Assembly (NCBI GenBank): GCA_007693765.1 | Contig: RECZ01000065.1 | Span: 1-64,000 of the forward strand | Direction of reading: 5' to 3' | Origin: Phycisphaerales bacterium | GTDB taxonomy: Bacteria > Planctomycetota > Phycisphaerae > Phycisphaerales > UBA1924 | DNA: 64,000 nucleotides | Part shown: in pieces, positions 35,589 to 43,586 of the stretch | How positions within the stretch are numbered: position 1 is the stretch's first letter | Layout: each line of letters begins with the position of its first letter | Position numbers and translations under genes: made by a program | Notes under the pieces: model-generated | What the model saw: the letters and a program-made list of their open reading frames with translations, nothing else | Database searches by the model: none | What the model was told of the DNA's origin: nothing

Positions 35589-37028
35589 ATGCGCACACTC
35601 GTCTGGTTCCGTCACGATCTCCGCACCAACGACAACACGGCGTTGCACCACGCGGCGCGCGCCGCGACCAATGGCGTCGTGGGGCTGTTCATCGTCTCTC
35701 CCGATGAGTGGCGCCGCCACGACGTCGCGCCGTGCAAGGTCGAGTTCATCCTGCGCACGCTGCGGGTACTCAGCGACGACCTGGCGTCGAAGAACATCCC
35801 GCTCCTGATCGAACGGGCCGAGAAGGCGGCCGATGTGCCCGCCCTTGTCCGCGACATCGCCCGGCGGCACGCGTGCGACGTCGTGCATTGCAACACCGAG
35901 TACGAGATTAACGAGACCATCCGCGACGAGAACGCCGCGGACCTGCTCCGCGAGATCGGCGCCGCGTTCCACGCCCACCACGACCAGTGCGTGATCGAGC
36001 CGGGGAGCGTCCGCACCAAGCAGGACGGGGCGTACACCGTCTTCACGCCCTTCAAGAAGACGTGGTTCACGGTCCACGACGATCGCGGCGGCGCCCCCGT
36101 CCTGCCGGCGCCGAAGAAGCAGCCGGAGATGCCTCAGGGCCTCGCGCCCAGTCCGGCGCCCGAACGGGTGGAGGGCTACACGTCCGACGTGCCCGCCGAA
36201 CTGCACCCCGGCGGCGAGCACGCCGCGATGCGACGCCTCACCGAGTTCGCGCAGCTCCGCATCGGCGACTACAAGACCGACCGCGACTACCCCGCGATCA
36301 ACGGCACCAGCGTGATCTCGCCCTACCTCGCCATCGGCGCGATCTCGCCCCGCCAGTGCCTCCGCGCCGCCCTCGACGCCAACGACGGGAGGCTCGATGC
36401 CGGCGCCCCCGGCGCCGTGCACTGGATTTCGGAGCTCGTGTGGCGCGAGTTCTACAAGCACATCCTCGTCGCCTTCCCGCGCGTCTGCATGCACCGCGCC
36501 TTCAAGCCGGAGACGGACCGCCTCCCGTGGCGCTACGACGAGGCTGAGTTCCAGCGCTGGTGCGACGGCCAAACCGGCGTGCCCATCGTGGACGCCGCGA
36601 TGCGCCAGTTGAGGGCGACCGGCTGGATGCACAACCGCTTGCGCATGATCGCGGCGATGTACCTCACGAAAGATCTTTTCATCGACTGGCGCTGGGGCGA
36701 GCGCTGGTTCATGCGCAACCTCGTTGACGGCGACCTCGCCAGCAACAACGGCGGGTGGCAGTGGTCCGCCTCCACCGGCACAGACGCCGCGCCCTATTTC
36801 CGCATCTTCAACCCCGTCAGCCAGAGCCGCCGCTGGGATGAACAAGGGGAGTTCATCCGCCATTTCGTCCACGAACTTATCGATCTCGATGACGCCGACA
36901 TCCACGACCCATCCGCCATCCCCGGCCTCCTGCGGTCGCAGATCGACTACCCCGAGCCCATGGTCGACCACCGCAAGGCCCGTGATCGGGTCATGGCGGC
37001 GTTCAGGGCCATCGCCGGCGACAAATGA
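35589..37028 (+). CDS. phrB: Deoxyribodipyrimidine photolyase (class I CPD)
   Basis: Uses blue light and FADH- to split cyclobutane pyrimidine dimers. The 479-residue length suits the class. It opens with LVWFRHDLRTNDNTAL (antenna domain) and has in the FAD domain YLAIGAISPRQCL, ELVWREFYKHIL, GVPIVDAAMRQLRATGWMHNRLRM and WQWSASTGTDAAPYFRIFNP, which carry the FAD contacts and the electron-transfer tryptophans. It follows the (6-4) photolyase closely, so one transcript probably supplies repair of both main UV lesions. No light-responsive regulator is seen beside it. Confidence 0.96.
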   Translation: MRTLVWFRHDLRTNDNTALHHAARAATNGVVGLFIVSPDEWRRHDVAPCKVEFILRTLRVLSDDLASKNIPLLIERAEKAADVPALVRDIARRHACDVVHCNTEYEINETIRDENAADLLREIGAAFHAHHDQCVIEPGSVRTKQDGAYTVFTPFKKTWFTVHDDRGGAPVLPAPKKQPEMPQGLAPSPAPERVEGYTSDVPAELHPGGEHAAMRRLTEFAQLRIGDYKTDRDYPAINGTSVISPYLAIGAISPRQCLRAALDANDGRLDAGAPGAVHWISELVWREFYKHILVAFPRVCMHRAFKPETDRLPWRYDEAEFQRWCDGQTGVPIVDAAMRQLRATGWMHNRLRMIAAMYLTKDLFIDWRWGERWFMRNLVDGDLASNNGGWQWSASTGTDAAPYFRIFNPVSQSRRWDEQGEFIRHFVHELIDLDDADIHDPSAIPGLLRSQIDYPEPMVDHRKARDRVMAAFRAIAGDK

Positions 37029-37213
37029 CCCGCCTTCCGGCGTGGGGCAAAAACCTGTATAGGGCGCTGAATCCACCCCATAACCCCCCGCGAAATCACC
37101 TCGGAAGGCACTGACCGGCGTGTTCCGCCCGGTCCTGACGCAGCGCGAGGCGTCCCGTCGCCGCACACAACACACCACACTCGCGCCAGCCCTCTCGCAT
37201 CCAGCAGTGGAGC

Positions 37214-37243
37214 GGGGGGGCTTTTTCCGTGAGAATCCCCCCC
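37214..37243 (+). promoter_or_regulatory. G7/C7 hairpin covering the translation start region of the hydrolase gene
   Basis: Seven G (37214-37220) and seven C (37237-37243) flank a 16-nt loop and end 2 nt before the ATG at 37246. The stem would hide the ribosome binding region, so translation may depend on its opening. Further upstream, GACCGG/CCGGTC (37113-37134) forms another stem. Confidence 0.4.
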
Positions 37244-37245
37244 AT

Positions 37246-38724
37246 ATGCGATTCCAAACCGCTTCCCTCGCCGCCGCACTCCTGATCGTCGCCAACTGCT
37301 GCCCGGCGCTCATGCGTCCGGCCTCCGGCCAGGTCACGCGGGCCGATCTCGCCGCGGCGTACCTGCGCGTCGACCACGCCTACGCCGAGGGCCATCCCGG
37401 CGCTGTGCCCGCGGTCGAGGCCCACCGCACGTTCGACAGGATCTCCCTCTCGTTCTTCTCCGGCGATTTCGCCTCCGCGGTGCGGGCCCTGGACGCCCTC
37501 TACCTCGCCCTGCGCCCCGACCTCGACTCCCCGGCGATGCGCGCCGCCCTCGCCCTGCGCATCGAGGCGGAGCCGCCGACGATTACGCCCGGCCGCGGCG
37601 TGGCGCCGACGCTGCAGGTCTCCGCCCGCTACGCGCCCGAGGGCGAGGAGGGCGCGCCACGAGTCTGGGTCAGGCTGCGCGACCCCGCTGGCGCGGTGGT
37701 CTTCTCCGCCCTGCTCCCGGACATCGACCCGGGGGCGCGGTTCGTGCCGCTCGCGGTCGATGCGCCGAGAGCCGGGTGGTCGCCGGGCGTGTACACGATC
37801 GAGATCGCCACGGCGCAGCGCACACTCCTCGATGCGGGGCGGCTGGTGGTCGCCGATTCCTCGCTCGACACCCAACGCGAAGCGCTGCTCGCCCGCCTGC
37901 GCGGGATGCGCCCTGCGAACGAGGCGATGGAGCGGGCCGCGCACGCGTGCGCCTCCCGCCTCGGCCTGCTCGCCGACCGGCCCTCGCCGATGCAGTCCGC
38001 CCAGTGGCTCGCGGATCAGCACGCGCTCCTCGCGGCGACGACCGCTGAGGTGGACGCGATCGAGGCCGGCTCCGATCCGTACATTCGTCGCACGGGCGAC
38101 GCGTGGATGTCCATCCGCGCCGCCGGGCAGGACGTGCCCCTGCGCATCTACGTCCCCGAAGAACTCGCCCACGCGCGGGTGCTGGCGCCGATCGTCGTCG
38201 CCATCCACGGCGCCGGAGGCGACGAGAACATGTTCATGGACGCCTACGGCGCCGGCGCCGTCAAGCGCCTCGCCGACGCCCACGGCCTCATCGTCGTCGC
38301 CCCGCTCAATACCCCCATCGCCAATCCCGCGGCCTTCGATGACATGATCGACTTCATCGCCGAGCGCTGGCCCGTGGACCGATCACGCATCATCCTCGTC
38401 GGCCACTCGATGGGCGCTGGCGTCGCCGCGGCGATCGGGCGGGCTCGCCCAGAGGGCGTGCGCGCCGTGGTCTGCATCGCCGGCCCCGGCATGATGGGCG
38501 GTGCGCCCGGAGCCGCGCCGACGCTCGTCATCGGCGCGGGGATGGACCCGATCATCCCGCTCGCACGCATCGAGCAGGGCGTGGAGCGGGCGCGGGGCGC
38601 CGGCGCGGACATCGAACTGCGCGTGAAGCCCGACATGGGCCACACGCTGGTCGTCACGGACACCATCGACGAGGCCCTGCGGTGGGCGCTCGCGCAGGAA
38701 GGCCGCGACCGCAATCAGCCGTGA
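37246..38724 (+). CDS. Secreted alpha/beta hydrolase
   Basis: A 492-residue protein with a Sec signal peptide (residues ~1-29, ending PASGQV). The N-terminal ~290 residues are Ala-rich with no clear domain; the C-terminal part (~300-485) is an alpha/beta hydrolase with the oxyanion strand IVVAIHGAGGDENMF and nucleophile elbow ILVGHSMGAGVAAAI (GxSxG). A late Asp (GAGMDPIIPLARI) and His (PDMGHTLVVT) complete a plausible triad. It resembles secreted esterase/poly(3-hydroxybutyrate) depolymerase-like enzymes; the substrate is unknown. It faces the metal-efflux operon, whose last gene ends 33 bp away. Confidence 0.8.
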   Translation: MRFQTASLAAALLIVANCCPALMRPASGQVTRADLAAAYLRVDHAYAEGHPGAVPAVEAHRTFDRISLSFFSGDFASAVRALDALYLALRPDLDSPAMRAALALRIEAEPPTITPGRGVAPTLQVSARYAPEGEEGAPRVWVRLRDPAGAVVFSALLPDIDPGARFVPLAVDAPRAGWSPGVYTIEIATAQRTLLDAGRLVVADSSLDTQREALLARLRGMRPANEAMERAAHACASRLGLLADRPSPMQSAQWLADQHALLAATTAEVDAIEAGSDPYIRRTGDAWMSIRAAGQDVPLRIYVPEELAHARVLAPIVVAIHGAGGDENMFMDAYGAGAVKRLADAHGLIVVAPLNTPIANPAAFDDMIDFIAERWPVDRSRIILVGHSMGAGVAAAIGRARPEGVRAVVCIAGPGMMGGAPGAAPTLVIGAGMDPIIPLARIEQGVERARGAGADIELRVKPDMGHTLVVTDTIDEALRWALAQEGRDRNQP

Positions 38725-38757
38725 CCCCCTTCGTTCAATGAGAGTCGGCGTGAGGCT

Positions 38758-39729
38758 TCAGTCCGCCTTCTGCTTCGCCACGAAGGCGTCCTTGTCCGCC
38801 TCCGACCACGCGTCGAAGGCCGTATCGCAGCCGGGGCAGCAGAAGCCGATCCGGTTGTCCTTGTACGTGAGGAAGGTCCGGCCGTCGATGGCTTCTTCGC
38901 CGATGGGGCACATGGCGTTGATGGCGCTCTTTGCGCGGCGCATCTCGCCGACTCTGGCGTCCTGCGCTTCGAACCCCAGCACGCGCCACGCGTTGACGGC
39001 CTTTTCATCTTTGAAGGCCACTACGGCGCCGCGGTGCGCAAGGCGCGGGCTCGACGAATCGACCTCGGCGCCGCTCACGGGGCACGCCGTGTTCATCGCG
39101 TCTTGCGTCATGATCTCGTTGACGTACGCCCGGCGACGGTCCTCGTCCCACGCTTCGAACCGCGGCGGGCAGCGTTCGCAGCAGAACCCGACCGCTTCAT
39201 CGCCCACCGCGATGGTCGGCGCATCCGCCGCGACGGGGCGGCCGCTCACGGGGCAGCCCTCGTTGATCGGGGCCCGCGGAGCACGGGCGGCGACGTAGGC
39301 GTTCCTCGCGTCCGTGTCCCATGCGCGGAATTGCGCCGGGCACCCGCCGCAGCAGAACGCGACGCTGTACGCGCCCACCCGCAGCGTCGGGGGCTCGGCG
39401 CCGATGGGCTGATCGCTGATGGGGCACGTGTCGTTGACGATCAACGCGGGTGACTCCGCCGCGGGCGCGGGCGACATCGCCGGGGCGCCGGCGGTTCGCA
39501 CCTTCGCCACGGCGGCGCGGCGCTCGTCTTCACCGAGCCGCTGGAACGCCGTGCGGCACATGGCGCAGCAGAACCCGACGGTGTCGCCGTCGAAGGCGAT
39601 GGTCGGCGCGCCCTCGGGCACCGCCTCGCCCGACATGGGGCACGCCGAGTTGATGGGCGCCGCGAGGGCGAGCGCAGGCGTCGCGCAGAAGGCGAACGCG
39701 AGGAAGATCGATCGAATGACGTGCGGCAT
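38758..39729 (-). CDS. Exported protein with five tandem TRASH/YHS-like metal-binding modules
   Basis: Last gene of the metal-efflux operon. After a signal peptide (residues ~1-24) it contains five ~55-residue modules of the form C-P-x-S-(G/D)...G-x-x-V-x-F-C-C-x-x-C...F-x-x-W. Module cysteines: 30/54/55/58, 102/126/127/130, 159/183/184/187, 216 only, and 274/297/298/301. Module 4 keeps the CPVSG start but has lost the CCxxC half, so it probably cannot bind metal. Four competent sites in one 323-residue chain suggest a periplasmic store or shuttle that hands Cu(I)/Ag(I)-like ions to the pump. The ATG at 39727-39729 has AAGGAG. I know no characterised protein with this layout. Confidence 0.75.
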   Translation of the reverse strand: MPHVIRSIFLAFAFCATPALALAAPINSACPMSGEAVPEGAPTIAFDGDTVGFCCAMCRTAFQRLGEDERRAAVAKVRTAGAPAMSPAPAAESPALIVNDTCPISDQPIGAEPPTLRVGAYSVAFCCGGCPAQFRAWDTDARNAYVAARAPRAPINEGCPVSGRPVAADAPTIAVGDEAVGFCCERCPPRFEAWDEDRRRAYVNEIMTQDAMNTACPVSGAEVDSSSPRLAHRGAVVAFKDEKAVNAWRVLGFEAQDARVGEMRRAKSAINAMCPIGEEAIDGRTFLTYKDNRIGFCCPGCDTAFDAWSEADKDAFVAKQKAD

Positions 39730-39785
39730 GGGGAGTGTCTCCTTCAGACTGGTGGTGGCGGTGCGCCACGGTGAACGAACGAATA

Positions 39786-42700
39786 TTAGCGCTCTGCCGT
39801 CGCGTTGAGAAGGCGCAGGCGCCACTCTTCGCGGAGGCAGTAGAGGGTGGGCACCACGAACATGGTGATGGCGACGACGAGCATGCCGCCCACGCTGGGC
39901 ACGGCCATTGGCGTCATGATGTCCGACCCGCGTCCGGTGCTCGTGAGGATGGGCAGCAGGGCGAGCAGGGTGGTGGCGGTCGTCATGAGGCAGGGTCGCA
40001 CGCGGCGGAGGCCGGCCGCGATCGTCGCGGCTCGGATCTGTTCGATGGTCTCGGTCGCGCGTTTCTCAAAGCTCTGTTTCAGGTACGTCGCGATGATCAC
40101 GCCGTCGTCGCAGGCGATGCCGAAGAGCGCCAGGAACCCCACCCAGACGGCGACGCTCAGGTTGATCTGGTTCACCCGGAAGAGCTCGCGCATGTTCCGG
40201 CCCAGCACGTCGAAGTCGAGGAACCACGGCTGCCCGTACAGCCACAGCATCAGGAACCCGCCCGCACCGGCGACGAAGATGCCCGTGAAGACCATCCCCG
40301 TCGTCAGCACGGAGCGGAACTGCATGTACATCAGCACGAAGATCGCAAACAGCGAGACGGGCAGCACCAGGGCCAGCGTCTTCTGCGCCCGCGCCTGATT
40401 CTCCCACGAGCCGGCGAACGTGTAGCTCACGCCCCCGGGGAGCACGAGCGAACCGTCGTCGATCTTCGATTGCAGGTAGGACGCGGCGTCCTCGACCGCG
40501 CGCACCTCGGGCACGTCGCGCCGCCGATCGAAGAGGACGTACCCGACAAGGAACGCGTCCTCGCCGCGGATCATCTCCGGCCCGCGCACCGAGCGAACGT
40601 CCGCCACTTCCTCCAACGGGATCTGCGCCCCGCTCTCTGTCGTGATGAGCACACGCGGCAGCGTCTCGAGCCCGTCTCGCAGTTCCCGCTGGTAGCGCAC
40701 CCGCACCGGGTAGCGCTCGCGCCCCTCAACGGTGGTGGTCGCGATGGCGCCGCCGATGGCCGTTTCGATCACCCGCTGGGCATCGGCGATGCGCACGCCG
40801 TGGCGGGCAAGGCGGTCGCGGTCGAGGTGGATCTCGATGTACGGCCGCCCCACGATCCTGTCGGCGATCACCGCCGCGGGCTCGACCGTGGGCACGTCGC
40901 GCAGCAACGCCTCGATCTCCATGGCGGCCCGCTCGATCGTTTCGAGGTCCGGGCCGCGCACCTGCACCGCCATGGGCGCACGGATGCCGCTCTGGAGCAT
41001 CACCAGCCGCGCCGAGATCGGCTGCAGGAAGGGGGCGCCGGTCACGCCAGGCACGGCCGCGGCCTTCTCGACCTCGTTCCAGATGTCGCGCGCCGAGCGG
41101 ATGTGGTCGCGCCACTGGCGGTAGGGGCGGCCGGCGGGATCGGGGATGAGCTCGCCGTGCTCGTCACGCGCGAACTCGCCCTCGGCGTCGTCGAAACGGA
41201 AGCGGATCCGTCTGCCGCTGTCGTCGGCGATGTACTCCGGCTTGTAGTTGATGACGGTCTCGATCATGGAGATCGGCGCCGGGTCCAGGGCGCTCTCCAC
41301 GCGCCCGAGCTTGCCCACCGCGGACTCCACCTCGGGGATCTGCGTGATCATCATGTCCTGCAGCGCCAGCGCCTCGGCCGCCTCCGCGATGGAGGCGTGC
41401 GGCATGACGGTGGGCATCAGCAGGAACGAGCCCTCGTCGAGCGGGGGCATGAACTCCTTGCCCAGCCCGGGGAAGGCGTGCGAGAGCGAGACCCAGAACG
41501 GGGCGCTGCGCACCGTGTCGCGCTCCACGCCAAGACGCTCCGTCGTCGCCGGCACGAACGCGAAGACGCGATCGAACCCCAGCCATACGCTGGCGCCCGT
41601 CGCGATGAGCAGCGTGGGCAGCGCAAGGAACGCCGCCTTGTGCGCCAGACAAACCCGAAGAATCGGCTCGTACGCCCACTCGAGCAGTTTGAAGACCACC
41701 AGCACCACCCCGATGACCCCGCCCACGAAGACCGCGTTGCGCAGGTAGCCCTCTGCGGGGCCGAGCGGCAGCCACACGTTCGTCAACAGCAGCCACACGC
41801 CGATGAGCACCGCGATGTTCGCCAGCGTTGGCCCCGCCCACCGGGCCGCGGGCGGCATGTGCGGCTTGGCCAGATGGAAGATCCCGATCAACGCCACGAT
41901 GGCGCCCGCCCACCACTCGACAAAGACCCCCAGCGCAAGGCCCAACGCGATCAGTCCCCACAGCACAACGCGGCGGGTGAGCCGCGAGGGGAAGGGGCGC
42001 GCGATCAGCAGGTACGCCGCGCCGGGGATCACCGCCAGGGCCAGAACCACGGAGGCGATCAACGCCAGGGTTTTCGTGTAGGCCAGCGGCGAGAAGAGCC
42101 GGCCCTCCTGCCCCGTCATCGCGAAGACGGGAAGGAAGCCGATGACCGTCGTGGCGATCGCCGTCAGCACCGCCGAACCGACCTCACGCGTCGACTCGTA
42201 CACGACCTCGATGCGCGGTGTGTCCGGGGGCGCCTCCTTGAGCCCCTTGAGGATGTTCTCCGTCAGCACGACGCCCATGTCCACCATCGTGCCGATGGCG
42301 ATGGCGATGCCCGCCAGCGCCACCACGTTGGCGTCCACGCCCAACCCCTTCATGCCCACGAAACACATCAGCACCGCGGCGGGGAGCAGGGCGCTGATCA
42401 GCAACGCCGCCCGCAGGTGCGAAACCATCACGATCACCACGATCACCGTGATGAGGATCTGATTGATGAGTGCGCTGTACAGCGTCTGCAGCGTCTCCTG
42501 GATCAGCCCGGATCGGTCGTAGAAGGGCACGATCGTCACGCGGCTGGTGCGGCCGTCCTCGAGTGTGCGCACGGGCAGGCCGGGGGCGATCTCGTCGATC
42601 TTGCGCTTGACGTTGTTGATCGTCTCCAGCGGGTTGGCGCCGTGACGAACCACCACGACGCCCCCGACGACCTCGGCGCCCTCCTTGTCCAGCACGCCCA

Positions 42701-43586
42701 GACGCTGCGCCGGGCCGAGGGCGACTCGCGCGACGTCGCGCAGCAGCACGGGCGCGCCGCCGGTGGCGCGCACCACGCTGCGTTCGAGGTCGTCCACGCT
42801 CTTGACGAAGCCGAGGCCCCGCACCGTGTATTCGACGCGGTTGACCTCGATCGTGCGGGCGCCGACATCGAGGTTCGCGTCGCGCACCGCGCTGTAGACA
42901 TCATCGAGCGTCACCCCCCACGCGCGCATGGCGTCGGGGTCGACGTCCACCTGGTACTCCTGCACATACCCGCCCACGCTGGCGACTTCGCTCACGCCCT
43001 CCGCGGACTGCAGCGCGTACCGCACGACCCAGTCCTGGACAGAGCGCAGTTCGTGCAGATCCCAACCACCGGCGGGGTTCCCCTCCGCGTCGCGCCCCTC
43101 GAGCGTGTACCAGTACACTTGCCCCAGCGCCGTCGCGTCCGGGCCCAGCGCCGGCGTCACGCCCTCCGGCAACGCCCCCGCGGGCAGGCTGTTGAGTTTC
43201 TCGAGGATCCGCGCCCGCGACCAGTAGAACTCGACGCCCTCGTCGAAGATCAAGTAGATCGACGAAAAGCCGAACATCGAGATGCTGCGCACCGTCTTCA
43301 CGCCCGGCACGCCCATCATCGCAGTCGTCAGCGGATACGTGACCTGATCCTCGACGTCCTGCGGCGAGCGCCCCGGCCAGTCCGTGAAGACGATCTGCTG
43401 GTTCTCACCGATGTCCGGGATCGCGTCCACCGCCACCGGGTTGCGCGGCATGCCCCACGGGTCCCAGTCGAAGGGCGCCACCAGCACGCCCGCGAGCACC
43501 GCGAACGCGAGCAACAGCGCCACCACGACCTTCTGCTCGAGGCAGACACGGATCAGCCTGTCCAGCGGTGAGAGACGATCATTCAT
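39786..43586 (-). CDS. CusA/CzcA-type heavy-metal efflux RND transporter
   Basis: Inner-membrane proton-driven pump that expels metal ions through a tripartite channel. The 1266 residues exceed CusA (1047); the extra length is partly an insertion of membrane segments around residues 560-720 (FVEWWAGAIVALIGIFHLAKP region). Family features: PDIGENQQIVFTDWPGRSPQ near the start, VTYPLTTAMMGVPGVKTVRS, GGYVQEYQVDVDP and, in helix 4, GIAIAIGTMVDMGVVLTENI. Methionines near the periplasmic cleft suggest Cu/Ag, but Zn/Co/Cd is not excluded. The ATG at 43584-43586 overlaps the adaptor gene by 8 bp, and AAGGAG-like purines precede it. Confidence 0.93.
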   Translation of the reverse strand: MNDRLSPLDRLIRVCLEQKVVVALLLAFAVLAGVLVAPFDWDPWGMPRNPVAVDAIPDIGENQQIVFTDWPGRSPQDVEDQVTYPLTTAMMGVPGVKTVRSISMFGFSSIYLIFDEGVEFYWSRARILEKLNSLPAGALPEGVTPALGPDATALGQVYWYTLEGRDAEGNPAGGWDLHELRSVQDWVVRYALQSAEGVSEVASVGGYVQEYQVDVDPDAMRAWGVTLDDVYSAVRDANLDVGARTIEVNRVEYTVRGLGFVKSVDDLERSVVRATGGAPVLLRDVARVALGPAQRLGVLDKEGAEVVGGVVVVRHGANPLETINNVKRKIDEIAPGLPVRTLEDGRTSRVTIVPFYDRSGLIQETLQTLYSALINQILITVIVVIVMVSHLRAALLISALLPAAVLMCFVGMKGLGVDANVVALAGIAIAIGTMVDMGVVLTENILKGLKEAPPDTPRIEVVYESTREVGSAVLTAIATTVIGFLPVFAMTGQEGRLFSPLAYTKTLALIASVVLALAVIPGAAYLLIARPFPSRLTRRVVLWGLIALGLALGVFVEWWAGAIVALIGIFHLAKPHMPPAARWAGPTLANIAVLIGVWLLLTNVWLPLGPAEGYLRNAVFVGGVIGVVLVVFKLLEWAYEPILRVCLAHKAAFLALPTLLIATGASVWLGFDRVFAFVPATTERLGVERDTVRSAPFWVSLSHAFPGLGKEFMPPLDEGSFLLMPTVMPHASIAEAAEALALQDMMITQIPEVESAVGKLGRVESALDPAPISMIETVINYKPEYIADDSGRRIRFRFDDAEGEFARDEHGELIPDPAGRPYRQWRDHIRSARDIWNEVEKAAAVPGVTGAPFLQPISARLVMLQSGIRAPMAVQVRGPDLETIERAAMEIEALLRDVPTVEPAAVIADRIVGRPYIEIHLDRDRLARHGVRIADAQRVIETAIGGAIATTTVEGRERYPVRVRYQRELRDGLETLPRVLITTESGAQIPLEEVADVRSVRGPEMIRGEDAFLVGYVLFDRRRDVPEVRAVEDAASYLQSKIDDGSLVLPGGVSYTFAGSWENQARAQKTLALVLPVSLFAIFVLMYMQFRSVLTTGMVFTGIFVAGAGGFLMLWLYGQPWFLDFDVLGRNMRELFRVNQINLSVAVWVGFLALFGIACDDGVIIATYLKQSFEKRATETIEQIRAATIAAGLRRVRPCLMTTATTLLALLPILTSTGRGSDIMTPMAVPSVGGMLVVAITMFVVPTLYCLREEWRLRLLNATAER

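Noticed and set aside
39735-43571. A 1278-codon open frame on the plus strand opposite the RND pump
   Set aside because: It is exactly antisense to a clear CusA-type gene, is His/Arg/Ala-rich in the way GC-rich antisense frames are, and has no domain.
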